From Planctomycetota bacterium (GTDB lineage: Bacteria > Planctomycetota > B143-G9), in assembly GCA_003644275.1 (NCBI GenBank), contig QNBY01000003.1, positions 1 through 17,063 of the forward strand: a DNA stretch of 17,063 nucleotides, read 5' to 3'. The translations under genes were made by a program, and so were the position numbers. A model generated the notes under the pieces. It was not told the DNA's origin. It was given only the letters and a program-made list of their open reading frames with translations, and ran no database searches. The number at the start of each line of letters is the position of its first letter. The stretch's first letter is position 1. Shown here piece by piece: positions 1-7,115 of the stretch.

Positions 1-488
1 ATGTGCTCGTCTATGCGGCCCACCTCGCCGTCCACTATCACGTCGGCGTGCACCGAGCGGTCCGCGTAGCGCCCCTTGCCGTTCCTCCAGAGACGCACCA
101 GGTATTCCCTGTGCCAGCCGCAGTGGCGGATGAGCCTGCCGAAGAACTTGGTCATGCGTTTTATTCGGAAACCGTCGTAGCGGGTGCCCTCGTCGAGGAT
201 GGAGCGTATCCTGTCGCGCAGCTCGGGCGTGACGCGCTCGTCGGCGTCGAGCACCATTATCCAGTCGGTCTTGCACTGGGGGATGGCCCAGTTCTTCTGG
301 GCGGCGGAGTTCACGTACTCGTGCTGCACTATGTGATCGGTGTAGCGGGCGGCTATCTCGAGGGTGCGGTCGGTGGAGAAGGAGTCCACCACGAATATGT
401 CGTCGGCCCACTTCACGCTCTCGAGGCATTCCTCCAGGTCCTCTTCCTCGTTGAAGACGGGGACTATGACGGTCAGCGTCTCGCTCAT
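1..488 (-). CDS. Glycosyltransferase family 2 (partial, runs off left edge)
   Basis: The N-terminal 162 residues of a GT-A fold glycosyltransferase, with the 3' end outside the window. It starts with a typical GT2 strand and turn (TVIVPVFNEEEDLEECL, residues 6-22), then FVVDSFSTDRT (32-42), SAAQKNWA (61-68) and the DxD-type metal and nucleotide-sugar motif VLDADERV (79-86). The later GWHREYLVRLWRNGKGRY stretch resembles the WaaE/KdtX group that adds sugars to the lipopolysaccharide inner core; that assignment is from memory and tentative. GT2 enzymes transfer a sugar from a nucleotide donor, usually at the cytoplasmic face of the inner membrane. The start codon overlaps the stop of the upstream GT4 gene as ATGA (488-485), so translation is probably coupled and the two enzymes probably work on the same glycan. 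Donor and acceptor cannot be read from the sequence. Confidence 0.88.
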   Translation of the reverse strand, partial: MSETLTVIVPVFNEEEDLEECLESVKWADDIFVVDSFSTDRTLEIAARYTDHIVQHEYVNSAAQKNWAIPQCKTDWIMVLDADERVTPELRDRIRSILDEGTRYDGFRIKRMTKFFGRLIRHCGWHREYLVRLWRNGKGRYADRSVHADVIVDGEVGRIDEH

Positions 489-1588
489 CGGGCACCTCCG
501 GGGCCGGAGCGTCCAGCCAGTACGTCGCGGTAACAAGCGGCGAGGGCGTCGGCCATCGCGTCCGGCGCGAAGAGTCCGGCCGCCCGCTTTCTTCCCGCCT
601 CGCCCATTCGGAGCCTGAGCGTCTCGTCGCCCGCGAGCCTCACCACGGCCTCGGCGAAGGGAGCGGGCTCCGGCGGAGCGAGCAGGCCGGTGACGCCGCG
701 CTCCACCACCTCAGCCACGCCGCCGCGGTCCACCGCGACCACGGGAGCGCCGCAGGCCATCGCCTCCACCGCCGCGGTGCCGAGCCCCTCCCGCGCTCCC
801 GCGAAGACGAAGACGTCCGCCGCGCGGTAGGCGAGGCGGAGCCTCTCCCTCTCCAGCGAGCCCTCGAAGCGCACGCCCGGAGGGGCGGCGGAGCGGAGCT
901 CCCCCTCGAGCGGCCCCGAACCCGCCAGGGCGAGGACCGCCGCGGGAAAACGGGCGCGGACGAGGCGGAAGGCGTCGAACAACAGGCGATGCCCCTTTTC
1001 CGGCGTGAAGGCCGCGGCGTAGAACAGGACCGGCGCGCCGGCGGGCCATCCCAGGGCGGAGCGGGCCTCCGTGCGGGGAGGCGGAGGGGCCAGGAAGAAG
1101 GGGTCCACCGCCGAGTACACCACCCTTATCATGGAGGGCGGGACGCCGCCTTCCTCGAGGGCGCGGGCGGCGGTGCGGCTTATCGCCACCACCAGGTCCG
1201 GCACCTTCGAGTACTTCAGCCGCGAGCGGATGGGAAAGGCCATGCGGCGGTGGGCGACCACGGCGGGCCTCGCGGCGGAACCCAGCAGCCAGGCGGCGCG
1301 TCCCAGGGCGTGGGCGTCGTTGCAGTGGAGCACGGAGACGCCGAGCCGCCTGCAGAGGGAGGAGAGCTCGAACCTATTGAGGGGGGAGAGCTCGCTCCGG
1401 CGGGGCAGGGGCGTCCTGAGCACCTCCGGCGAGAGGCGTTCGAACAGGGGCGCGCCGGGCGGGGCCGCGGCCGCGGGGCGGAACCCGCGGGCGGAGAGGG
1501 CGTTCAGGAGCACGGCCGCCTGCCGCTCGCCGCCCCTGAAGGTGCGGGCGGTGCTGAGCAGCAGCACGACGGGAAGTTCCTCCGGCAT
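485..1588 (-). CDS. Glycosyltransferase family 4 (GT-B fold)
   Basis: A 367-residue retaining glycosyltransferase. The N-terminal Rossmann domain has the acceptor-side glycine loop RGGERQ (18-23) and LHCNDAHALGR (87-97). The C-terminal domain opens with FTPEKGH (194-200) and carries the GT4 EX7E signature, with Glu267 and Glu275 in AREGLGTAAVEAMACGAPVV, then DRGGVAEVV (287-295). Length is normal for GT4. It lies head to tail with the GT2 gene (ATGA overlap), pointing to surface polysaccharide or lipopolysaccharide synthesis. The start is uncertain: ATG at 1588 has no Shine-Dalgarno sequence and sits 7 bases after a TATAAT box, so it would be leaderless. A GTG at 1567 (codon 8) has GGAGGAA at 1583-1577 with a 9-base spacer, and would still leave a GT4-like N-terminus. 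The frame stays open upstream, but that part overlaps the promoters and tpiA and has no GT4 features. Confidence 0.87.
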   Translation of the reverse strand: MPEELPVVLLLSTARTFRGGERQAAVLLNALSARGFRPAAAAPPGAPLFERLSPEVLRTPLPRRSELSPLNRFELSSLCRRLGVSVLHCNDAHALGRAAWLLGSAARPAVVAHRRMAFPIRSRLKYSKVPDLVVAISRTAARALEEGGVPPSMIRVVYSAVDPFFLAPPPPRTEARSALGWPAGAPVLFYAAAFTPEKGHRLLFDAFRLVRARFPAAVLALAGSGPLEGELRSAAPPGVRFEGSLERERLRLAYRAADVFVFAGAREGLGTAAVEAMACGAPVVAVDRGGVAEVVERGVTGLLAPPEPAPFAEAVVRLAGDETLRLRMGEAGRKRAAGLFAPDAMADALAACYRDVLAGRSGPGGAR

Positions 1589-1595
1589 CGGGGGA

Positions 1596-1601
1596 ATTAT
1601 A
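1596..1601 (-). promoter_or_regulatory. -10 box for the glycosyltransferase pair
   Basis: A perfect TATAAT on the minus strand ends 7 bases before the ATG at 1588. No good -35 hexamer is visible 16-18 bases upstream (GTGCGC, GGTGCG or GGGTGC) and there is no TG extension. Transcription would start at about 1589-1588, giving either a leaderless mRNA or a leader of about 21 bases before the GTG at 1567. Confidence 0.5.
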
Positions 1602-1650
1602 CGCCCTCGACGCGGCGGCGCACCCGCGCGGGGCGGAAATGCCTTTTTAG

Positions 1651-1678
1651 TTGAATCCGAGGCCCAATCAGGTAGAAT
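1651..1678 (+). promoter_or_regulatory. Sigma-70-type promoter for the tpiA operon
   Basis: TTGAAT (1651-1656), a 16-base spacer and TAGAAT (1673-1678), matching the consensus at 4 of 6 and 5 of 6 bases. It lies in the only AT-rich patch before tpiA. The start of transcription would be near 1685, leaving a very short leader that holds GGAAAGG (1688-1694), 3 bases from the ATG. It points away from the minus-strand -10 box, so the region drives divergent transcription. Confidence 0.6.
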
Positions 1679-1697
1679 CCCCAACCTGGAAAGGCCG

Positions 1698-2459
1698 ATG
1701 TCGAGAAGACCCATCATCGCAGGCAACTGGAAGTTGAACCTCACGTCGGCCGAAGGAGTGGAACTGGCCCGCGAGGCGGCCCGCGCGGCGCGGGACGCCG
1801 ACGCGGCGGTCGTGCTTTTTCCTACGAGCCTCGCCGCCCCTTCGGTCCGCCGCGCGCTCGACGGCACGCCCGTCGAGGTGGGCGTTCAGAACGTTTGGTA
1901 CGAGAACAAGGGAGCCTTCACGGGCGAGATATCCCCGGCGCTCGCCCTGGCGGAGGGCCTCACGTGGGCCATCGTGGGCCATTCCGAGCGGCGGCGCATA
2001 TTCGGCGAGAGCGACGAGCTCGCGGGCCGGAAGGCGGCCGCGGCGACGGCGGAGGGCATGAAGGTCATCCTCTGCGTGGGCGAGACGCTGGAGGAGAGGC
2101 AGGCGGGCGAGACGCTCGAAGTGGTCCGCCGCCAGCTCGAGGCGGGCGTGATTCCCGTTCGGGCCGAGCCGCTCCCCGAGAGCCTCGTGATTGCCTACGA
2201 GCCCGTCTGGGCCATCGGCACCGGCCGCACCGCCTCGCCGGAGGACGCGCAGGAGGTCCACGCCTTCATACGGGGCTGGTTCCGGGAGCGCTTCGGCGAG
2301 AGAGAGGCGGAGGCGACGAGGATACTCTACGGCGGCAGCGTGAAGGCCGCGAACATCGCCGGGCTAATGGCGATGCCCGACATAGACGGCGCGCTCGTGG
2401 GCGGAGCGAGTCTGAAGGCCGACGAGTTTTGCGCCATCATCCGGTATAAGGAGCTCTGA
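1698..2459 (+). CDS. tpiA: Triose-phosphate isomerase
   Basis: A 253-residue TIM barrel that interconverts dihydroxyacetone phosphate and glyceraldehyde 3-phosphate in the cytoplasm (glycolysis and gluconeogenesis). All catalytic elements are visible: Asn10 and Lys12 in AGNWKLN, the electrophile His95 in VGHSERR, and the base Glu168 in AYEPVWAIGTG, which leads into the flexible loop. The phosphate-binding LYGGSVKAAN (210-219) and GALVGGASL (231-239) are also present. Length is standard. The ATG at 1698 is chosen because the protein begins at the usual place relative to the AGNWK motif and because it follows a promoter and GGAAAGG. It is the first gene of an eleven-gene run, and the next start lies one base after its stop. 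tpiA followed by secG is a common bacterial arrangement, which supports both calls. Confidence 0.98.
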   Translation: MSRRPIIAGNWKLNLTSAEGVELAREAARAARDADAAVVLFPTSLAAPSVRRALDGTPVEVGVQNVWYENKGAFTGEISPALALAEGLTWAIVGHSERRRIFGESDELAGRKAAAATAEGMKVILCVGETLEERQAGETLEVVRRQLEAGVIPVRAEPLPESLVIAYEPVWAIGTGRTASPEDAQEVHAFIRGWFRERFGEREAEATRILYGGSVKAANIAGLMAMPDIDGALVGGASLKADEFCAIIRYKEL

Positions 2460-2460
2460 A

Positions 2461-2784
2461 GTGGCGAAACTCTTCTACACCATAATCTGGATCATCCTCA
2501 TCCTGGACAGCCTGTTCCTCATCCTGCTCGTGCTCGCGCAGGAGAGCAAGAGCCAGGGCCTCGGCGGCCTCGGCGGCGGTATGGACCTCACCTTCGCCGG
2601 ACACACGCAGAGGACGGCGAAGAGGCTCACGGCGATAGGCGGGGCGATATTCGTCGCCTGCATAATCGGCGTCATCCTGCTCATGGGACCCGCGGGGAGG
2701 GGAGCCTCGCGCAAGCTGAATCCCGTGGCGACGCTGAAGCCCTCGCCGACCGTCACCCCCGCATCGAACATCGAAGGAAAATGA
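2461..2784 (+). CDS. secG: Preprotein translocase subunit SecG
   Basis: A small inner-membrane protein of 107 residues that helps SecYEG-SecA move unfolded proteins across the membrane. Two hydrophobic helices (about 5-27 and 55-77) flank the family's glycine-rich loop (about 28-45: QESKSQGLGGLGGG, then MDLTF). After the second helix comes a 30-residue tail rich in Lys, Pro, Thr and Ala that ends TVTPASNIEGK; such tails vary in SecG. The start is GTG at 2461, one base after the tpiA stop, and its 3' end overlaps pyrE by ATGA. The loop, the two-helix layout and the position behind tpiA make the call firm even though SecG diverges fast. No SecY or SecE gene is nearby. Confidence 0.93.
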   Translation: MAKLFYTIIWIILILDSLFLILLVLAQESKSQGLGGLGGGMDLTFAGHTQRTAKRLTAIGGAIFVACIIGVILLMGPAGRGASRKLNPVATLKPSPTVTPASNIEGK

Positions 2785-3371
2785 GAGACGCGGGCGAACT
2801 TCTCGAAATCTTCCGCGCCAGCGGGGCCTATCTCGACGGTCACTTCCGCCTGACGAGCGGGCTTCACAGCAACGCCTACCTGCAATGCGCGCTGGTGCTC
2901 CAGGAGCCCGGCCGGGCGGAGGCGCTCGCCCGCCTGCTGGCCGAAAAGCTGCGCAAACTGCCCGGCACGGCCAGGCCGGACGCCGTCATCGGACCGGCCA
3001 CCGGCGGCATAATCCTCGCCCACGAGCTGGCGCGGGCCTTCGGGTGCCGCGCAATGTTCATGGAGCGCACGCCGGAGGGCTTCAAGCTCAGGCGCGGCTT
3101 CTCCGTGAAGCCGGGCGAGAAGGTCATCGTGTGCGAGGACGTCATAACCACCGGGGGCTCGGTGCGCGAGACGGCCTCCGCCCTGCTCGATTCGGGCGTG
3201 GAGGTCCCGGCGATAGGCGTGCTCGTGGACCGCAGCGCCGGAAAGGCGAAGCTGCCGGCGCCCTACGTCGCCCTGCTGTCGCTGGAGGTGCCGGTCTGGA
3301 AACCGGAGGAATGTCCCCTCTGCAGGGAAGGGAAGCCCATAGACACGCCGGGCTCGAAGGGATTGAGGTAA
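2781..3371 (+). CDS. pyrE: Orotate phosphoribosyltransferase
   Basis: A 196-residue type I phosphoribosyltransferase that makes orotidine 5'-monophosphate from orotate and PRPP, the fifth step of pyrimidine synthesis. FRLTSGLHSNAYLQC (22-36) is the orotate and PRPP loop region typical of PyrE. The PRPP-binding signature VIVCEDVITTGGS lies at 115-127, with acidic pair Glu119-Asp120. FMERTPEGFKLRRGF (93-107) supplies the flexible-loop basic residues. The C-terminus ends in WKPEECPLCREGKPIDTPGSK, an extension seen in one branch of bacterial PyrE whose Cys-x-x-Cys could bind metal, although I see only those two cysteines there. The ATG overlaps the secG stop by four bases, and the stop overlaps the next gene by one base (TAATG). 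Confidence 0.96.
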   Translation: MRDAGELLEIFRASGAYLDGHFRLTSGLHSNAYLQCALVLQEPGRAEALARLLAEKLRKLPGTARPDAVIGPATGGIILAHELARAFGCRAMFMERTPEGFKLRRGFSVKPGEKVIVCEDVITTGGSVRETASALLDSGVEVPAIGVLVDRSAGKAKLPAPYVALLSLEVPVWKPEECPLCREGKPIDTPGSKGLR

Positions 3372-4240
3372 TGGGCGCGGTGAGGAGCATGACGGGCTAC
3401 GGCTCGGCGAGGTTCGAGTTCGCCGGTCTTACGTGGCTCGTCGAGCTTCGGTCGGTGAACCACCGCTACTTGAAGCTGAACTTCAAGATACCGGCCTCCC
3501 TCACCTCGGTGCAGGAGCGGCTCAGGAAGGCCGTGTCCGGGGCGGTGAAGAGGGGGGCGGTGGACGTGATCATCCGCTCCGCCGAGTCGAACGGCACGCT
3601 GTATTCCATCAACGAGGCGCAGATAGACCGCTACGAACGGCAGTTGCGCGAGCGTTTCCCCACCCTCTCCGTGGGGCCGGAGGTGCTTCTGGCGCTGCCG
3701 GGCGCGACGGCGCGGAACGAGACGGTGGACGAGGAGGAGTTCGCCGGGGCGCTGGAAGCCCCCCTCGCCGAGGCGCTGGAGGCCTTCGAGCGCTACCGGC
3801 TGGAGGAGGGCGAGGCGCTGGCCGCGGACATAGCGGAACGCTGCGGCGCGCTCGCCCGTCTCGTGGACGGCATAGCGGAGAAGGCGCCCGAGGTGCCGCG
3901 CGAGTACGCCCGCAAGCTGCGCGAGCGGATGGCGGAACTTCTGGCCGAGGCGGGCGGCGCCCCGGAGGAGAGCGCGATAGCGAGAGAGGCGGCCTTCTTC
4001 GCGGACAGGGCCGACATAACCGAGGAGATAGTCCGCTTCCGCCACCATCTCCAGCGGCTCGCGCACCTTCTCGAACGCGGCGGGACGGTGGGCAAGGAGG
4101 CCGATTTCATCGTGCAGGAGATGAACCGGGAGGCCAACACCATGGGCGCGAAGTGCGCCGACGTGCGCATCTCCGACGACGTGATATCCCTCAAGGCCGA
4201 GCTGGAGAAGATACGGGAACAGGTCCAGAACCTGGAATGA
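3371..4240 (+). CDS. yicC: YicC/YloC family endoribonuclease
   Basis: A 289-residue YicC-family protein. It opens with the hallmark RSMTGYGSA (5-13), followed by VELRSVNHRYLKLNFKIP, the conserved N-terminal block. The C-terminal block is also clear: DITEEIVRFRHHLQ, then IVQEMNREANTMGAKC and an ending near SLKAELEKIREQVQNLE. E. coli YicC and B. subtilis YloC have been described as endoribonucleases; no metal-site residues are assigned here. The ATG at 3371 sits on the pyrE stop (TAATG), which sets the start exactly before the hallmark motif. yicC directly before gmk and rpoZ is a very common bacterial order. Its stop overlaps gmk by ATGA. Confidence 0.95.
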   Translation: MGAVRSMTGYGSARFEFAGLTWLVELRSVNHRYLKLNFKIPASLTSVQERLRKAVSGAVKRGAVDVIIRSAESNGTLYSINEAQIDRYERQLRERFPTLSVGPEVLLALPGATARNETVDEEEFAGALEAPLAEALEAFERYRLEEGEALAADIAERCGALARLVDGIAEKAPEVPREYARKLRERMAELLAEAGGAPEESAIAREAAFFADRADITEEIVRFRHHLQRLAHLLERGGTVGKEADFIVQEMNREANTMGAKCADVRISDDVISLKAELEKIREQVQNLE

Positions 4241-4875
4241 CGGCGAACCGTAACGCATTTCACGACGGGCGGGGCAGGCTGTTCGTCATCTCCGGTCCTT
4301 CCGGGGCGGGGAAGACGACGGTGGTGCGCGAGATATGCCGCGGGCCCGGCGTGTGGTTCTCCGTCTCCGCCACCACCAGGGAACCGCGCCCCGGCGAGCG
4401 GGACGGCGTGGACTACTTCTTCCTCGACGAGGCGGAGTTCAAGCGCCGCGTCGAGGCCGGCCTCTTCCTCGAACACGCCGTGGTGCACGGCAACCTCTAC
4501 GGCACCCCGCGCGACGAGGTGGAGAGGAGGCTGGAGGCCGGCGAGCACGTGGTGCTGGACATAGACGTTCAGGGCGGGCTCCAGGTGAGGGAGAAATGCC
4601 CCGGCGCGGTGATGATATTCCTCGTGCCTCCCGGCCGGCGGGAGCTGGAGCGCAGGCTGCGCGGGCGAGGCACGGAGGACCCCGAGGCGCTGCGGCGCAG
4701 GCTGGAGGACGCCGATTGGGAGATCGGCTTCAGCGACCGCTACCGCTATCTCGTGGTGAACGAGACGGTGGAGGAGGCCGTGGCGGACATAAGGGCCATA
4801 ATGCGGGCAGAGTCCCTGACCATGCCCGAAGGAGGTATCGAGAGGCCATGGCGGAATACAAGACCGAAGAGCTGA
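4237..4875 (+). CDS. gmk: Guanylate kinase
   Basis: A 212-residue cytoplasmic kinase converting GMP to GDP with ATP. The P-loop GPSGAGKT is at 20-27. The GMP-binding region SATTREPRPGERDGVDYFF follows at 44-62 with conserved Arg48, Arg51 and Tyr60, then LEHAVVHGNLYGTPRDEV (78-95) and VVLDIDVQG. The protein is slightly longer than usual: about ten extra residues precede the P-loop strand and a short tail runs into the next gene. The ATG at 4237 overlaps the yicC stop by four bases. The last 28 bases lie inside rpoZ in another frame, so termination of gmk and initiation of rpoZ are physically interlocked. Confidence 0.97.
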   Translation: MTANRNAFHDGRGRLFVISGPSGAGKTTVVREICRGPGVWFSVSATTREPRPGERDGVDYFFLDEAEFKRRVEAGLFLEHAVVHGNLYGTPRDEVERRLEAGEHVVLDIDVQGGLQVREKCPGAVMIFLVPPGRRELERRLRGRGTEDPEALRRRLEDADWEIGFSDRYRYLVVNETVEEAVADIRAIMRAESLTMPEGGIERPWRNTRPKS

Positions 4876-5099
4876 TCGAGAAGGTCGGCGGGCGCTTCAT
4901 GCTCGTCGCGCTCCTGCAGAAGCGGGTACGCGAGCTGCAGAAGGGGGCGAGGCCCCTCGTGGTCCCCGAGAAGGGGGCGGGCTTCAAGGAGATAGCCCTG
5001 CAGGAGATATGGGAAGGGAAAGTGGAGTTCGTCCCGTTCGAGCCGCAGAAGGAAGAGCGGTTCGACATCGAGGAGGACCTCTTTGAGCTCCCCGAATGA
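4848..5099 (+). CDS. rpoZ: RNA polymerase omega subunit
   Basis: An 83-residue omega subunit that clamps the beta-prime C-terminus and helps assemble RNA polymerase. The conserved core is GGRFMLVALLQKRVRELQKG (14-33), followed by ARPLVVP and an IALQEI helix (51-56). The tail is acidic (FDIEEDLFELPE). Length is within the family range. The ATG at 4848 is chosen because the product begins a few residues before the conserved TEELIEKVGGRF segment; the nearest purine-rich site is GGAGGT at 4831-4836, rather far, with AGAGG at 4841-4845 very close. It follows gmk in the common gmk-rpoZ-coaBC order, overlaps gmk by 28 bases and contains the ribosome-binding site and start of coaC within its last 30 bases. 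Confidence 0.94.
   Translation: MAEYKTEELIEKVGGRFMLVALLQKRVRELQKGARPLVVPEKGAGFKEIALQEIWEGKVEFVPFEPQKEERFDIEEDLFELPE
5071..5085 (+). promoter_or_regulatory. Ribosome-binding site and TTG start of coaC inside rpoZ
   Basis: AGGAGG at 5071-5076 lies 6 bases before a TTG at 5083, inside the 3' end of rpoZ. No ATG precedes the first conserved CoaC strand, so this strong site decides the start of coaC in favour of TTG. Confidence 0.75.
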
Positions 5100-5670
5100 G
5101 GCCGACCGGCCGCTCGCCTGCAAGGTGGTCTGCCTGGGCGTCACCGGCGGCATAGCCGCCTACAAGGCGGCGGAGCTCTGCTCCATGCTCGTGAAGCGGG
5201 GGGCGGAGGTCCACGTCCTGATGACCGCCGCCGCCCGGCGTTTCGTGGGGGAGCTCACCTTCGAGACGCTGTCCCACAACCCGGTGATCACGGAGCTGTT
5301 CTCCCGCTCCGCCGAGTACGATCCCGAGCACGTCGCGCTCGCCCGCAGGGCGTCCGCGGCGGTGGTGGCGCCGGCCACCGCGAACATACTCGCCAAGATG
5401 GCCTGCGGCATAGCGGACGACGCCTTGAGCACGGCGCTGCTCACCTTCGACTGCCCGTGCTTCGTAGCGCCCGCCATGAACAGCAGGATGTGGAAGCATC
5501 CCGCCACCGTCGAGAACGTGCGCAGGCTGAAGGAGCGGGGAGTCGTCTTCATCGGCCCCGCGGAAGGCCCGCTCGCCTGCCGCGACGAGGAAGGCCCCGG
5601 CAGGATGGCCGAGCCCGCCGAGATAGTGGAGAGGCTCGAGGAGTTCTTCCGCGCCGGGAAACGGTCCTGA
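5083..5670 (+). CDS. coaC: Phosphopantothenoylcysteine decarboxylase (stand-alone CoaC)
   Basis: A 195-residue flavoprotein of the HFCD family that decarboxylates 4'-phosphopantothenoylcysteine to 4'-phosphopantetheine in coenzyme A synthesis. VVCLGVTGGIAAYKAAEL (15-32) begins the FMN-binding fold. The active-site histidine is His83 in EHVALARRA; VVAPATANILAKMACGIADD follows at 94-113, with the PAMN motif at 130-133. The substrate-clamp cysteine is Cys166 in GPLACRDEEGPGRM. In most bacteria CoaC is the N-terminal half of a CoaBC fusion of about 400 residues; here it ends at a TGA and CoaB follows as a separate frame one base later. Start is TTG at 5083, with a 17-base overlap of rpoZ. Confidence 0.92.
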   Translation: MSSPNEADRPLACKVVCLGVTGGIAAYKAAELCSMLVKRGAEVHVLMTAAARRFVGELTFETLSHNPVITELFSRSAEYDPEHVALARRASAAVVAPATANILAKMACGIADDALSTALLTFDCPCFVAPAMNSRMWKHPATVENVRRLKERGVVFIGPAEGPLACRDEEGPGRMAEPAEIVERLEEFFRAGKRS

Positions 5671-5671
5671 G

Positions 5672-6301
5672 ATGAGAATCGTAGTCACCGCGGGCCCCAC
5701 CATCGAACCGATAGACGCCGTCCGGTTCATAAGCAACTTCTCGAGCGGGCGCACCGGCTACGCCGTGGCCGCGGCGGCCGCGGGGCGGGGGCACGAGGTG
5801 ACGCTGATAAGCGGCCCCGTCCGCCTGCATCCGCCCGCCGGGGTGAGGGCCGTCGAGGTGGCCGCCACCGCCGAGATGGAGCGGGCGCTGAGGGAGGAGT
5901 TCCCCGCCGCGGACGCGCTGGTGATGGCCGCCGCGGTGTGCGACTACCGCCCCCGCCGCGTCTTCGAAGGGAAGCTGGACCGCTCGCCCGCCGGGCTCAC
6001 GCTTGAGCTGGAGCCCACGCCGGACATACTCGCCGAGCTGGCCGCGGAGAAGGGCGGCCGGGTGGTGATGGGCTTCGCGCTGGAGGCCGAGGACGGCATC
6101 GCCGCCGCCCTGCGCAAGTGCAGGGAGAAGAACTGCGACGTGGTGGCCCTCAATCCTCCGGCCTCGCTGAACGGCGGGGACACCGAGATAACCCTCGTCT
6201 ATCCCGACGGAAGGGTGAAGCCGCTTCCGCTGCTGCCGAAGGAGGCCGCCGCGGAGCTCATCGTCGCGGAGCTGGAGCGGCTGGCGCGCGGTCGGGGCTG
6301 A
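5672..6301 (+). CDS. coaB: Phosphopantothenate--cysteine ligase (stand-alone CoaB)
   Basis: A 209-residue ligase that joins cysteine to 4'-phosphopantothenate by a nucleotide-activated route in coenzyme A synthesis. The nucleotide-binding start VTAGPTIEPIDAVRFISNFS (5-24) is canonical and includes Asn22, and AAAVCDYRP (86-94) is the second signature. The lysine-bearing loop here is FEGKLDRS (98-105): one Lys is kept where many CoaB have a KIKK run. TPDILAEL and VVMGFALEAED follow. CoaC plus CoaB total 404 residues, about the length of one fused CoaBC. The ATG lies one base after the coaC stop (TGAGATG) with no strong ribosome-binding site, so it probably depends on coaC translation. A one-base shift separates the frames. 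Confidence 0.92.
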   Translation: MRIVVTAGPTIEPIDAVRFISNFSSGRTGYAVAAAAAGRGHEVTLISGPVRLHPPAGVRAVEVAATAEMERALREEFPAADALVMAAAVCDYRPRRVFEGKLDRSPAGLTLELEPTPDILAELAAEKGGRVVMGFALEAEDGIAAALRKCREKNCDVVALNPPASLNGGDTEITLVYPDGRVKPLPLLPKEAAAELIVAELERLARGRG

Positions 6302-6317
6302 ACCGAGAGGAGCAAGC

Positions 6318-7115
6318 ATGGACGTAATCACCGCCTTCATCCTCGGAGCCATACAGGGGATAACGGAGTTCATCCCGGTGTCCTCGAGCGGGCACCTGTC
6401 GCTCGCCGAGCTTCTGCTTCACGTGAGGCTCGACGAGGACACCATGCTCACCTTCGACATACTGATACACCTGGCCACGGCGTTCGGCATCATCATCTAC
6501 TACATGACGGACATATACGACATGCTGGTGCGGGAGCGGCGGCAGCTGGTGTACCTGCTCATCGCCTCCGTTCCGGTGTTCGTGATGGGCGCGCTGTTCG
6601 CCAAGAACATAGAGTACGCGAAGACGCAGGTTCTGGTGATAGGGATAGGCTTCGTGGGCACGGCGATATTCCTCACCGGGGGAGAGGTGTTCGCGGTGAA
6701 GAGGTCCGACCGCAAGGAGCCGGTGAAGTTCGTGGACGCGGTGCTCATAGGTCTCGCGCAGGCGGTGGCGCTGCTTCCGGGCGTCTCGCGCAGCGGCTCC
6801 ACCATAGGCAGCGCCCTGATATGCGGCGTGAACAGGCGTCGGGCGGTGGACTTCTCGTTCATGCTGGGCATACCCGCGATACTTGGGGCGGCGGCGTGGA
6901 AGATGGTGCATTTCAACCCCGGCGGGGCCAACCTGGGGCTCACCCCCATCCTGGTCGGCACCTTCACGGCCTTCGGCTTGACATTCGTCGCCATTCCGCT
7001 TACAATCAGGATCGTCCGGTCGGGTAAGCTCTACTGGTTCGCGGCCTACTGTTTCCTCGTCGGCCTGGGGGCCATCTTTTACGAGATATTCAAGATTTCC
7101 AGGATCACGGGATGA
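6318..7115 (+). CDS. uppP: Undecaprenyl-diphosphatase (UppP/BacA)
   Basis: A 265-residue polytopic inner-membrane enzyme that dephosphorylates undecaprenyl diphosphate to regenerate the lipid carrier for peptidoglycan and surface polysaccharide; overproduction in other bacteria gives bacitracin resistance. The first signature, GAIQGITEFIPVSSSGHL (10-27), holds Glu17 and His26. FDILIHLAT (46-54) follows, and the second signature LPGVSRSGST (153-162) holds Arg158. Hydrophobic segments fill most of the rest, with a hydrophilic loop near 126-137. The ATG at 6318 has GAGAGGAG about 5-12 bases upstream and is 16 bases after coaB, the widest gap in the operon. Its stop overlaps ftsK by ATGA. Confidence 0.97.
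   Translation: MDVITAFILGAIQGITEFIPVSSSGHLSLAELLLHVRLDEDTMLTFDILIHLATAFGIIIYYMTDIYDMLVRERRQLVYLLIASVPVFVMGALFAKNIEYAKTQVLVIGIGFVGTAIFLTGGEVFAVKRSDRKEPVKFVDAVLIGLAQAVALLPGVSRSGSTIGSALICGVNRRRAVDFSFMLGIPAILGAAAWKMVHFNPGGANLGLTPILVGTFTAFGLTFVAIPLTIRIVRSGKLYWFAAYCFLVGLGAIFYEIFKISRITG

Noticed and set aside
1071-1697. Upstream extension of the tpiA frame by 209 codons
   Set aside because: The extension runs antisense through the GT4 gene and across both promoters; tpiA is complete from 1698.
5655-5685. Programmed +1 frameshift fusing coaC to coaB at TCC-TGA
   Set aside because: It recalls the prfB site (CTT-TGA), but there is no upstream stimulatory Shine-Dalgarno at the right distance, and a simple coupled start at 5672 explains the layout.
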